Source: Spisula solida (taxonomy: Eukaryota > Mollusca > Bivalvia > Venerida > Mactridae). Taken from it: DNA of 64,000 nt. The DNA is taken from the NCBI GenBank assembly GCA_947247005.1, contig OX365950.1:15078720-15142719 (forward strand). The letters run 5' to 3'. This document shows, one piece after another, positions 49,231 through 61,456 of this stretch. A model generated the notes under the pieces. The model ran no database searches and was not told where the DNA came from. It worked only from the letters and a program-made list of their open reading frames with translations. A program made the translations under genes and the position numbers. How positions within the stretch are numbered: the stretch's first letter is position 1; each line of letters begins with the position of its first letter.

Positions 49231-51600
49231 AGAAAGCATTTCAAGCCTAATTCATAAAACAGATATCATCAACAAGCATGTACAACTGTATTTTTCTCAT
49301 CTGACGGTACGTCTCTCCTAATATTTAACAGTAGGTCATATCTTTTCCAGGAGAAAAAAGTTGCTTCTCATCCTGCAAAAGAGTGTAACCCCACAAATGA
49401 TAGGTGGACGTTTTGGGGCATGTTCTGAATTATATGAACAGTATATAGTTTGGTTTTCTTTGATGGCACAGCTATTATACAGACTTGAATATTCAGATTG
49501 CAAATATGGTGATTCGATATACATCTATATCATGACATCCGATAAGTATTTTAATACCGTTCATACTCTTCTCTAGCAAATATGCAACATGGTTTGACTA
49601 CAAATCAACACCATAGAGACAACAAGGCATGTTTCAGACCATTTGCTGAAGACTTAGTCATTGATAAGGTAAACAACATGATTGATTTGTACCAAAGACA
49701 TACAAATATAGCGAACCTCCTTTGATCAGCATTATATAAACTACGTCAAATTTAAAAATCTAAACATTACATACAAAAAACTGAGTTGCTTATCTGCGAA
49801 TCTATAAAGCAAATTTAAACTAACATGAAGATACTCATGAACCGTCAAGTTTCCACAATGGCTGCCTTCGACAATTCTGAAGAATATTTTGGCTCAATTG
49901 TTTTTAACATATTATATTTTGACAAATTCTACCTGCATCGTTCAACTATTATCAGACGTAGACTTCTGGTGGCTGGGACAATTCCCTAAAATGTAGGTCG
50001 GGGCAATGCCAAGGTACATGATGAAGACTCACCAGCGGTGCGGACATACAGATGTTTTCCCGATGTATCTCGATACACCCGATCTTCATACAGAACCTGA
50101 TCCTACACCTCTCGAAGCCCTTAATTTCCATTCCCCAAAGTTTTCCGTCAGGAAAGCAATCCCGACACCGCTTACATATAAATACCCCTTAGGTTTGTGA
50201 CACGTGTATCACTTGTATTAAGCCTCTGGGATGCCTAGCAAATTTTCCCCCATGATTACTGGTATTCCCGAGGCTATGGTGCGCTTCGGGGATGCCTTTC
50301 CTGTATATTTCTTACATGACAGCGCGAATACATCTGGCAAAACTATGCATGCATTGAATTTTCCCGACATACATACTCGCATTTACACAAGATGTCTCAT
50401 GACACCCCAAAACTTTCAGGAATCTTCCCTGAAATATCGGAGACCTTCATTGAGACACGTGGGAACCTGACGCCTTCTAAACTGTTTAATCCTTCGGGAG
50501 TACATCCCCGAAAAAATGGATAGCATAAAGTCTAAAACACATCGAGAGTTTTTGCAATGCATCCTTATACCCCATTGATTTAGCATGATTCCTCCTGATG
50601 TCACAACTTGTCTGATGACCACCCCGATACTTCCCCTAGACCATGACGAACCGATTTCCGATGCCTCCCAAAACTCCATCGGGAGTTCCTCCGCTAGAAA
50701 AAGACATGCTTAGTGGGAGTGTCTCAATTCTACCTCTTGGCATTAAGCGGAATAAATGAAGAGAACTTAATGATTAGTAACTAAGGAATCCTTCGCTTGT
50801 AGCATCCAAAGCATGAAAATGACCCTTGTATCGTTTGATGGTAGTTGGCATACTTTGCGTATTTTCGTTGTCTTCTGTACATTCTGATATATTTCTCTTA
50901 CAACAAGCTCGTTCTCTCTTAGGAACGTCTCTTACCTTGTTCGCAAACTAAAGGAAAGTAACTATGCAATATCGACTATGGGTTTACTCATTAGCAAGAT
51001 GTAATCGTTTGATTGTGGTAGGGGTATATAAGGATCAGATATCATTCAACGATTCGGGCGACTTTCTCTACCTAGTTTGCGTCTTGTGTTGGTCATTTTT
51101 GATGATATGATGATTAGTAAAGTCACATAGACTCTTTCAGAAGTTATTACTCAAGTTTAATATTCATCATTACTTACTACACATTGCTACTGACTAAGAT
51201 AGCAACAAACTTTATAAACTAAGGCTTTATAAACATTATGAAAGTACGAACACTTCAGGGTACGAGGAAAATGAACGGCAATTGGCTAAGAACAACGTTT
51301 TCTTGTTCATTAGTACGAATTTATACATGCAACTAAAAGAACATAAGTATACCCGGTAGTTTGTAAACGAATCCCAACTTATTAATTGAGAGGTTAATAT
51401 ACCAGACGATATTTTACGTCGACGGTACTTTGTTTTCTTTGATTGGTATTTGTGTAATTTGTTAAAACGGTAGTAACTCCTGTGGTTTGCCGATGATTAT
51501 AAGAATAAATAATACAGTTCTAAACATCATACAAAACATACATTGTGTAATGAAACATACGTATTGCATTTTGTATACTAATTTAATAATTAGAAGACGC
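49231..51600. other. Interior of the 4.7-kb element, no gene recognised
   Basis: Bases 50000-50720 are richer in GC with repeated GATGCCT/TTCCCGA-like phrases. Open frames of 79-87 codons occur on both strands without recognisable domains. A promoter-like GGTATATAAGG occurs near 51026. Nothing can be assigned. Confidence 0.4.
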
Positions 51601-53339
51601 TTGTTTATCACTTAGATATAGATCCTTATTTCTACGCTATTTGTCATATATCAATATTCATGATTATGCAAATGAGTTAATTAGCATAACGTTTAAGTAA
51701 ATAAAAATCAAATTCCACAAATAATCATATTTGGATATAAGAAATATGTTTAATGGGTGTTTATTGATGATTCTGACTGTATTGGGATTGTTTACGTTCT
51801 GGTTTCAAATTTACCCCACCCACCTTTGGCGGTTATTCTCGGTAGAAATAAATTATATTTATCCATAAAAATAAATATATAACTAAAGCTCTATGTCTTG
51901 TCATGATTTTGGTACACTTGAAATAACGAAGATATTTCATACATTTGTCAACTGTACACGTAGATTTTAACGAAAATTTACCATTTTTTGACATCCTCAT
52001 TAATATTCATGAGTATGCAAATGACATAATTTGCATAAAATCATTTCAAACGAAGCACCAATGCATTAGCTTCATTTTGATACCATTTTGACTATTCTAC
52101 CAGTAGAATTTACAAAGGTATGGTGCAATTTTAAGTTGGTGTATGCACTCAATTGACCTTTGACCTCTTTTATGACCTTCACAGAGGGTTTTGTGCGTGG
52201 CATCCACCCATACCATAGACAACTGGCATTTGGCAGTTCAAATACGGTATTGAAACACTTCTACTAAAAAATGCCATGGACCATGAAAAATAAGCGACTT
52301 TTGTCCCGATGGACTCCCAACTACTAGCTAAATGACCCAGTGTCCACAGCAAAATATTAAGTTCGCCGCACGGTTTGGAAAATCAACATTATTGTTAAAT
52401 TTCGACGATGGTTATAACGTGCCGCGATCAGAATTTTAAAAACATAATATTAGGTTGGACAGGAAAAGCAACACTCAACATAACTAACCGAGCACACTCA
52501 AGGCACAATGCCCCACACACAACCGACGCAAGTCCCAGCTGCAAAAAAAGCTGAATGAACAAGACTTACTATCAGCAATCAAAAAGCTGAATACCCAAGC
52601 TGAATTACCTCGTTTCAACAGTGAAACGGCTGAAATGCCTAGTTTAAACTGTCCGAAGTGAGTTAAAGAATAACAGTCGATTACACATGTACGTTATCGA
52701 CATACTAAACAAAGTGTATATCCGTCTAGTATTTCAGAAAGGGCAACTGTTTTTGCTTGATACGGCTTTAATTAAGACAAGCAGTGTTTACTCGAACACA
52801 TCCTTTCAAAAGTGTAATGTTTGCTTCCTTAGACACAATACTCCCAACAATTGTTTGTTTCTTGTCGTCATTTAACGAACAGGCAGACAATTACGTATGT
52901 AGCGCCCTGGTTATATAATTATATAAATCAGGGAAACAATTTCTCATGAACTGTGAATAATACAACACAATACATTAAGAAATATTCAAATTTGTTTTCA
53001 CTCGTAATGATTCGAATAAACAGACTTGGCAGAACAACCTGCCAGTATTATTTAAACGATCATAAATACAAGACCAATGCTCAAAGTTCTCAAAGGTATT
53101 TCTTAATCGAAGTAAAGTAATTTAATCATACGTCTGAATTCATTTTATGTTAGACTCTTCTTTATTAAACGTAGATAATATAATTGAATAAACATTTTAT
53201 ATTTGATGAGGTCATAAAACTGGGGAACTGACGCACTAACTTTTAATGATAGTGCGTCTTTTAGTATTAAATTGTCTCTACAATCCCAATATCCAATGAG
53301 GTCATCGTATCAGAGAAAACTTTTGCGATTCATCAAATC

Positions 53340-54710
53340 CAACACTTATCTCACAGACAACCTTATGAAACATAACAATGCACCAAATCTTACACTTATC
53401 CCACAGACAACCTGGTGGAACATAACAATGCAACAAATCTATCTTACACTTATCTCACAGACAACCTGGTGGAACATAACAATGCAACAAATCTATCTTA
53501 CACTTATCCCACAGACAACCTGGTGGAACATAACAATGCAACAAATCTATCTTACACTTATCTCACAGACAACCTGGTGGAACATAACAATGCAACAAAT
53601 CTATCTTACACTTATCCCACAGACAACCTGGTGGAACATAACAATGCAACAAATCTATCTTACACTTATCTCACAGACAACCTGGTGGAACATAACAATG
53701 CAACAAATCTATCTTACACTTATCCCACAGACAAGCTTATGGAACATAACAATGCACCAAATCTTACACTTATCCCACAGACAAGCTTATGGAACATAAC
53801 AACGCACCAAATCTTACACTTATCCCACAGACAAGCTTATGGAATATAACAATGCACCAAATCTTACACTTACCTCACAGACAAGCTTATAGAACATAAC
53901 AATGCACCAAATCTTACACTTATCTCAGAGACAAGCTTATGGAACATAACAACGCACCAAATCTTACACTTATCCCACAGACAAGCTTATGGAATATAAC
54001 AATGCACCAAATCTTACACTTACCTCACAGACAAGCTTATAGAACATAACAATGTACCAAATCTTACACTTATCTCACAGACAACCTGGCGGAACATAAC
54101 AATGCACCAAATCTTACACTTATCCCACAGACAAGCTTATGGAACATAACAACGCACCAAATCTTACACTTACCTCACAGACAAGCTTATAGAACATAAC
54201 AATGTACCAAATCTTACACTTATCTCACAGACAACCTGGCGGAACATAACAATGCACCAAATCTTACACTTATCCCACAGACAAGCTTATAGAACATAAC
54301 AATGCACCAAATCTTACACTTATCCCACAGACAAGCTTATGGAACATAACAACGCACCAAATCTTACACTTACCTCACAGACAAGCTTATGGAACATAAC
54401 AATGCACCAAATCTTACACTTATCTCAGAGACAACCTGGTGGAACATAACAATGCAACAAATCTATCTTACACTTATCTCAGAGACAACCTGGTGGAACA
54501 TAACAATGCAACAAATCTATCTTACACTTATCCCACAGACAAGCTTATGGAACATAACAATGCACCAAATCTTACACTTATCTCACAGACAACCTGGTGG
54601 AACATAACAATGCACCAAATCTTACACTTACCCCACAGACAAGCTTATGGAACATAACAATGCACCAAATCTTATACTTATCTCACATACAACCTTATGG
54701 AACATAGCAG
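53340..54710 (+). repeat. Minisatellite of 50- and 54-bp units with higher-order structure
   Basis: About 26 units share TCACAGACAA, then GGAACATAACAATGCA and CAAATCT. Units of 54 bp (with ATCTATCTTACA) dominate 53400-53720 and 54420-54520. Units of 50 bp (with AAGCTTATGG) fill the rest. In the first block TATCTCAC and TATCCCAC alternate strictly, giving a 108-bp higher-order repeat. Because 54 is divisible by three the first block is open in two frames, with an 18-residue period (QTTWWNITMQQIYLTLI), but nothing supports translation. Confidence 0.95.
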
Positions 54711-54849
54711 TGAATATACAGCTGTGAATTGCCCATCTGACCAACGTACCAGCAGTCACAATGACTTGTTAAATAGAAAGTAAACAATGAACTTTTGATG
54801 GAAATATAGAAAGATAAAAGTGAAGTAAAGGCAACTTTCAAATTACCAG

Positions 54850-54990
54850 CCGAGTACAGAAAACATAAAAACATCACATACCACAATTACAAGGTACAAT
54901 GCCCAACACATAACCGACTGAAAAATGTACTGCCCAAAACCCAGCTGCCAAAAAGCTGAATTAACCAGTTTCAGCAATCACAAGTGACAT
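54850..54990 (-). repeat. Fragment of the dispersed SFSFLAAGTC repeat
   Basis: CCAGCCGAGTACAGAAAACA, ACAATGCCCAACACATAACC and CCCAGCTGCCAAAAAGCTGA match the family copies in units A, B and C. Confidence 0.65.
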
Positions 54991-57060
54991 GTTCACATAG
55001 CCATCCCCGTCGTATATGTTTGCTTTTAAATAGAAACAGGACTAGATAGAAAATGAAGGAAAACATGTTGGGGAAATTAGATAAAGGAAGATAATTAATA
55101 TAATGAAACCAGAGTTCAATAGAAGGAAACATATCAGGAAATTAAATCTAGGGAAATATCATAAATTCTTTGGTTAAAGGGAAACATTCAAGAATGGAAC
55201 CAGCTAAAGTTATGTTTCTTAATCACCGCGCTTCTCCTAAATACCATCAACTTATATTTAAAGTTTCAATTCCATCAATTGAGTACTTACGAAGTTATGC
55301 TCGGGACAAAAAAGCTTAAAATTAAACAAAGGGAGATAATTTCAAAACTGGACAACAAATAGTTATGGTTGTTGGTCACTGCACTTGTCTTAGTTTTCTG
55401 TGAAATCTACACGTTCCATCGGTTTCACAGGGTAATGAACAAAACGGCACAGTCGCTGAAAAAGATTATATATTTCTTGGAAGGCAAATAATTTCCACGT
55501 GGTGTGGCATATATTTCATAGAAATTGATGAAGAAATAAAATACTTATGACTATACTATCTTCATATGTTTACAAATTTATTCTTGTAACTGTAGCCAAA
55601 AACACGTGGTATTGCTACACCGCATATGTGGGAAACAGAAATATGAGAAAGAAAACAGAAGCCAATTGAAACTATGTATATTACATGCTGTAACAAAGAA
55701 CATACAATGTGTTATAATTTAAATACTGCACAATTGTAATACGAAAATGGAGAAATATGGAAACCATGTAAAGAAATGTAAAATGGAGTATATTTAGTAT
55801 TTACTGTAACAATGAAACCATTTGCATATCCACATGTAAAACAAAAACGAAACAAAAATAAACAAAACAAAAAAGGGTTTTTTCCGCAATCTTTTTTACC
55901 ATTTACAGAACATACTGGCAAATTAAATCTGCCCATTTTCAAGTCAAGTTGGTGTTTCTTGTATATTTTACTTTATACATGTGTACATGTTTCACATACA
56001 AACTCACATGTTACTGTTCGAATGGGTAAAACAAATGTTAAATAAAATAATTTATGTGATTTTTATACTTCGGCAGCAATGTACAGCCTTTGTTTTCTTT
56101 TAACGGATGCGTGTTAATTTGGGTAATACCGTATCCGTAACTTTCCCTTGTTATAGTTATCAGTGTCCTGGTATTTTATTGAAAGAAAGAAGCAAGATAA
56201 AATAAATAGTAAAAAGTTATAAAGACCCATGTTGACGTAATACTCCGCTTGTTGCGCTCTGCTAATGTAATACAAAACATGAGTACAATATAGCGGAAGC
56301 CGATAACAACCGAAGGACTGCTTTCGATTATTCACCGTGGTCATGTTTAGGCATGCGCATTAACAGCGTTACATTGCCTGAAACAAGTTAAGCGTACATT
56401 ATGTACTCTATAGAGCACTATACTTTTAAGTACACTACGAATAAAAAACACATACAAAACAGTACCTAACTTTTTGTGCTATGTTTACTATTTTGTAAGC
56501 AATAACACGGTGTATGATCACACATACATTGTTGGTACAAAACTCGTGTTTTCAATGCACTTGTTCGAACAAGCACCTAACTTTTCCTATGGATCTTGGA
56601 TAAACATTAAACAGCATAAAGTGACGGTGTAGTGAACTAAGTTGACATCCATTTCGTCATAGATTTGGCTATATGTCATAACTTGGATGGTTTTACGGAA
56701 CCACTCGAAGATGTAAAAGTGTAATCGCCTGAAAATTAAATTGAATTTTGTATCCGATCAATGGCAAAGAATGAACATTCTGTTTCGTGTCACAGTAGAA
56801 AAAGTTGTGTGTATTGAAAATGTATTTAAAAACAAATCCTTTTATTTGTAGTATTGTTCTGATGTTCAATTTATACTGTAATTAATTTGATATTGGGATA
56901 ATCACAAAAAGCGGAATAACTTTCGAACATAAAAATATTTTGTAATAATTAACTTATGGTAAGTCACCTATATTGTTTGTAAAAGGGCACCTACAGTATG
57001 GCCGTTCCTGGCTGACGGAATATAATTCGTCAAAGATCTTTTAATTTTCAGAACTTGGTT
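54991..57060. other. AT-rich spacer, no gene seen
   Basis: No coding, RNA or structured repeat signal stood out. Confidence 0.45.
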
Positions 57061-57362
57061 ACGTCATGATTTCGCACGTGTTTTAATGTTAAGCACCAAT
57101 CTATTGAAACCACGCCCCAGTCCCGGGAAGGACGCGAGAACTGTCCCGTGTTTTTACCTTTCCGATGCCCCCGCATTGCCGTGTGGGTGCGGGGCTTTTG
57201 TTTCGTGACAAAATAGCGGAGAAATATGAGCCGTGACTATATCCGTGATTTTATAGCCGGGCATTCTTCGTAGTTTCATTAATAGTAATTCATCCGCGAT
57301 GTTTGTAAACATCCAAAGATACACATACCGTTGGCTGGCTGTAACAGCCTCCAATGTCCATT
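57061..57362 (-). other. GC-richer block with a candidate first exon on the minus strand
   Basis: On the minus strand ATGGACATTGG at about 57360 starts MDIGGCYSQPT, followed by a donor-like ACG|GTATGT. A second frame stays open for 66 codons. The block also holds a hairpin (GCCCCCGCA near 57165 against TGCGGGGC near 57187). No homology recognised. A first exon is possible but weakly supported. Confidence 0.22.
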
Positions 57363-57574
57363 TTTTTAAAAAAATGAGATTTTTGCATTTTCTTTCTCAT
57401 TTGACATTGCTCAATGTCCTGTGAAAATATTACGTCATAATTTCAATTGCAATGTGCTTTTTGGCAGTAGTGTTTTGCTCGAAGTCCAGTATTGGAACCA
57501 CTTCGTAGCGTGCATGTTCACCCTTGTTACCCTGATAAAACAACATGATTGGATATTCCCAACATGATTGAAAA

Positions 57575-57781
57575 ATGGCGGATGTATGTTTACATATTCA
57601 TCGCATTTTCGGCCAATTCTTCAAAATCTACGGGTTTAACCACCTTCTGATGCTGTATGAAGATAAACTTGTACATTCCTTCCATGAAACTAAAACTATT
57701 TATCCGTATGTTTGTGAATGTGATACACAATACAATAAAAAGTTAGAAAAATCTGTGTTGGATTTATTTGACAGTCTATAA
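57575..57781 (+). CDS. Unrecognised 68-codon frame starting in the left inverted repeat
   Basis: The start AAAAATGGCGG is in strong context, and its ATGGC is the last part of the 61-bp inverted repeat. It reads MADVCLHIHRIFGQFFKIYG, then LLMLYEDKLVHSFHETK and YVCECDTQYNKKLEKSVLDL before the stop. It looks protein-like (charged, amphipathic, two nearby Cys), but no family is recognised. Confidence 0.35.
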   Translation: MADVCLHIHRIFGQFFKIYGFNHLLMLYEDKLVHSFHETKTIYPYVCECDTQYNKKLEKSVLDLFDSL

Positions 57782-58747
57782 AACATATATATTGTTGTTT
57801 ATTTTGGGTTAAGATCTTTTGTTTATACAGCTCATTCATTTTACTATCAGACTTAGTTTAGAGTAAGTTATTTACATTTGCCGTTTCTACGTGATAACTA
57901 TTTAAAGTAACCCATGTGTGAAAAATGGATAAAAACCAACATGATTTGAGGATAAAGATCAACATGATTTATCTTTTAAAGTGGATACTGACCAACATTG
58001 AATTTTCATTGATGCACTGCAGTGCGAATTTAATATGTAGCTTCACTATTGGAAGAATAATGGGATGACCCCAACACGTACGTAGGAGTAGATAACTCTA
58101 TGAAGTATGTATTGGAAAATATGTCCCTTTTTCAACTTCGTGCAAATTTGTAAGTTTACGTTCAAGGTATTAACCTATTATATCTAAGTGCATGTTCATA
58201 TTGCTGTGATACTTTGCATACTTGTCAACCGTCTTGACCACAACATCTGCACTCTATCAAGCATGTTGTTGAATGTTATGCCCCATTTGGACTAATGTAC
58301 TTAGAAATACAAAAGTTTACAGTTTATGTACACACTTTTAACCTCTAAGACATGTATCTTTGATACTTTGCATACTTTATCACCATCATGACGCCATGAC
58401 CTCCACATGAATAGGCAACTCTATCAAATATATACTGAGTACATCTAGAAACGCAACACTGGGTTCTACTGTCAATATTTGTTCAATCTGATGATGGACA
58501 ATCAAACTTCATTAATTTACTTGATGCAGTTTTATTCTATTTCCAATACATCTGTAACATTTTATCAAATATAACGGAACATTAATATAGTGCGGGCGAA
58601 AAATAACGATTTTTTTTATAAATTAGCTATTTTTTCGGAATCGTTGTTTTATGTCAATATGTAAAGTATTGATCAAATATTGATTGATTACTTATTCATA
58701 ATGAGTAACAAGTTGTTGAACACTGTCAGCAGCAGTTGTGAGCCTGA

Positions 58748-58942
58748 TCTGGAGCTGTTTCACGCTGTCTTATTCATCCTGTGGGAGGCTTGTTACGCAT
58801 GCATGACCTGAACTTAGGCTGTCGCAAATGGTGCCAGTGTGTTGGTAGCGTGTCTCTAGATGAGAAATGTTCGGTGTATGACAATTTAACCGTTGTGCAA
58901 ACTCCTGTTAAACATCTCTGCCATAAGCATCCGGATGCCTGA
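58748..58942 (+). CDS. Unrecognised Cys-rich frame inside the 4.1-kb element
   Basis: The plus strand is open for 64 codons and contains CLIHPVGGLLRMHDLNLGCR, KWCQCVGSVSLDEKC and HLCHKHPDA before TGA. The spacing CRKWCQC...KC and the His/Cys cluster could bind metal. It lies in a GC-richer island in AT-rich sequence. No start codon upstream of MHDL is obvious, so it may be an exon. Function unknown. Confidence 0.33.
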   Translation, partial: SGAVSRCLIHPVGGLLRMHDLNLGCRKWCQCVGSVSLDEKCSVYDNLTVVQTPVKHLCHKHPDA

Positions 58943-59298
58943 TTTTGCTCATATTCGGACAATCATGGCATTTTTATTCCTGAACATATGCCATTTCTTT
59001 TGTGATTTTCTTTTTATTAGCAAACTTTACAAAAAGTTCGATTCAATTTATACCAAGATTTATCATGCGTAATTGGTGCACGTGGAAATCATGCTATTTG
59101 TGATTCTATCGGTGCACGGGATTTACGTAACACGATCGATAAAAGTTGGATGATGGCCAAGTTTCTACAAGATTATACAATATTACTACACAAAATTCAA
59201 ATATACATGTATAATGCAAGTAAGAAAAAAATGGGGATAAAACCGTTGCGTTTCTAGATGTACTAAGTATATGTTGAAATTATGTCCCCTTTTTTAAA

Positions 59299-59487
59299 TT
59301 AGAAATACAATTTGGCACCATTCAAGACATGCTCACAGCGTTTAGCCAGTGGTCCCCATAATTCACTGTTCCTATTCCCGATGAATTTTGCACATTTAGA
59401 TACATGTGTTAAATTTACATGTCTTGACTTATTATGAATTTTACCAACATATAGCAGAAAAAAGTTTTTAACTAGAAATATGTCCAC
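59299..59487 (-). CDS. Unrecognised 62-codon frame inside the 4.1-kb element
   Basis: The minus strand reads LLYVGKIHNKSRHVNLTHVS, KCAKFIGNRNSELWGPLAKR and CEHVLNGAKL. Composition is protein-like, but there is no family and no clear start. Confidence 0.25.
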   Translation of the reverse strand: MDIFLVKNFFLLYVGKIHNKSRHVNLTHVSKCAKFIGNRNSELWGPLAKRCEHVLNGAKLYF

Positions 59488-59699
59488 AGGACACGGATGC
59501 CCCCGCTAAAAGCTGTCATCAGACATCTAAGTATAAAGCTATGCAAATGGAATAACTTGAAACAAGTTTGTAATTGCTTAAATGTGACATTGAACAGCAG
59601 ACAAGAGCTGGGTCTGTAAGTGTGACCTTTACATTTGAGTCCGGGTGTAAATGCGAATGTAACCAAGTAATTTTAAAATCCAGAACGAAATAACAAAAA

Positions 59700-60345
59700 A
59701 AACAAAGCAGACCAGAAGCGTATACTTGTGCCTTTTAACTTTTAATCTCTAAGTATGACCTTGACCTTTGCGTTAGGGACCGGGGTTTTGCGCATGTCAC
59801 TTCGTCTTGATGATGTGAACATTTGTGGCAAGTAATATAAATATAAAATAAGAAATGACATAGTTACAGATCTGACATGAATCACATGCCTATTTGAGAA
59901 TTTTAACTTTTGATCTCTAAGTGTGACCTTGACCTTTGAGCAAGGGACCTAGGTCTTGCGCATAACACGCCGTCTCGATGGGGTCAACATGTGTACCAAG
60001 TGTTATAAATATCCAATAAGAAATGACATAGTTACAGAGCGGACATGAACCACATGCCTATTTGAGAATTTTAACTTTTGATCTCTAAGTGTGACCTTGC
60101 CCTTTAAGTTAGGGACCTGGGTCTTGCACATGGCAACCACCTTGATGTGGTGAACATTTGTACCAAATATTATAAAATATCCAATAGGAGATGACAAAAC
60201 TACAGAGCGGACACGAATCACATGCCTATTTGAGCGTTTTAACCTTTGACCTCTAAGTGTGACCTTGACCTTTAAGCTAGGGACCTGGGTTTTGTGCATG
60301 ACACATCGTCTTGATGTGGTGAACATTTGTACCCATTTTTGGTAG
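59700..60345. repeat. Four tandem copies of a 155-bp TGACC repeat
   Basis: Each copy has TTTTAACTTTTGATCTCTAA, GTGTGACCTTGACCTTT, AGGGACCTGGGT.TTGC, ACATGAC/ACACC..GTCTTGAT and GTGAACATTTGTACCAA, then AATAAGAAATGACATAGTTA. It resembles the repeat at 6470-7010 in the TGACCTTTGACC core only. Confidence 0.85.
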
Positions 60346-61456
60346 GCGTAAGCCTCTCTATACTACCATTGCCCATTTCTTAATGCAACCAGGACCGCCT
60401 TTAGGCTGCTATGTGAATCCGCATTCAAGTAGTTCCAGAAACTGTCAACATTCCCAATAATTATTGTGAAACTGTTCATTGAATCGATATTTTTGCAGAT
60501 AATCAGTCAGCCGGGGAGATATCGAACTTGTTTCGTAATATGAAAATGAAGTGTTCATCAAATGTCCCAGCCGTATAGTTATTTTTAGAAACTTCAGATC
60601 AGGGTCACGTGATGGTTTTATCAATTAATCGTATATCGTTATGTTATGCAATCATATGGTGTGGCTATACTAGCCGCTTTCTAGAGATGTCTAACGCTGT
60701 GATGGAAGTGATTACAAGACGGTACTGAAAAATCTGATAAATAGGCGCGCGCAGTATTATTTTAAAGCCACTTTTGATATACGCATTCAATACACGTATT
60801 ACATATACATCAATATGCCCCTTTTTACAATTATTTAGATACCCTAGATGCCTATATAGTCACATATGCCTATTTTGACATTCAAGACAAGATCGGCAGT
60901 AAGAAAACGAACATTAAACGTGTAAAGTCGTTTAAGCTTTAGTAGCAGCAACCAGATCGCCTCCCATCAGCACTCTTAGTGCTTTGATTATTAAATGTCC
61001 TAAAAGCAAGTGCTATAGACTGGGTGTGAAATGCCTTACATCGGGTATGCTCATAAACCTGCTAACACAATTCATGAGCACACTTCTTTAATGTACAATT
61101 ATTTGTACCTTGAGAATCCCATTGGCAAGATTTCAATTTGTAATGTTGGTTTTTATCCACAATCATGTTGGCCAGTATCCTAATAAATTTAACAATCACG
61201 TCGGTCAGTATCCAAAAAATACTACACATGTTTGAATTATTGTTGGTGAGCGTTAATTTATCTAAGATTTTAAAAAATTGAAACGTCCAAATCATAGTTT
61301 ATACAACTGCCGATACTTCCCAAATGATATTCATTACATAGAGTCCAATAAATGAGTTTTACAACGTTTTTAAGTACAAAACTCATTCTCAAATGCAAAA
61401 TCCACACATTCTTTAAGGCTTTACATAGTAAAAAATATTACCTATATGCAAATTGT

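Larger units (their letters stand above)
47582..52323. mobile_element. 4.7-kb element with long imperfect inverted repeats, inserted in copy C
   Basis: The ends are TAGTCGGGAGTCCAT and the mirror of ATGGACTCCCAACTA, with CTA directly repeated outside (47579-47581 and 52324-52326); a TA duplication is the alternative reading. Mirrored blocks recur at matching depths. GCC.TGG.CC lies near the ends, AGGTCAAAGGTCAA..GTGCA at about 150 bp, CTCATGAATATTAATGAG at about 300-325 bp, and GTGGGTGGGG.TAAA at about 500 bp. The inverted repeats therefore run for about 0.5 kb and are diverged. The interior has a SINE and no recognisable transposase. It looks like a non-autonomous foldback element. Confidence 0.78.
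40486..53285. repeat. Triplicated unit, copy C, split by a 4.7-kb insertion
   Basis: It runs from AAGTAATTAATATTTTTTTC at about 40490 to about 47515 and resumes at about 52370 with GGTTTGGAAAATCAACATTA, ending near 53280. Removing the intervening 4742 bp leaves about 8.0 kb, the length of copy B. Its reading frames are on the whole more decayed than those of B. Confidence 0.88.

Noticed and set aside
50680..51190. Possible solo LTR with a TATA box near 51026
   Set aside because: No convincing TG...CA ends with matching target duplication could be found.
52687..52875. 62-codon plus-strand frame in copy C's right end
   Set aside because: The matching stretch in copy B (39480-39670) differs by a one-base indel that breaks the frame, so there is no coding conservation.
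53272..53849. Long repeated-peptide frames of 144 and 175 codons
   Set aside because: They arise because 54 bp is divisible by three. Two frames are open at once, and the 50-bp units break both. A minisatellite, not a repeat protein gene.
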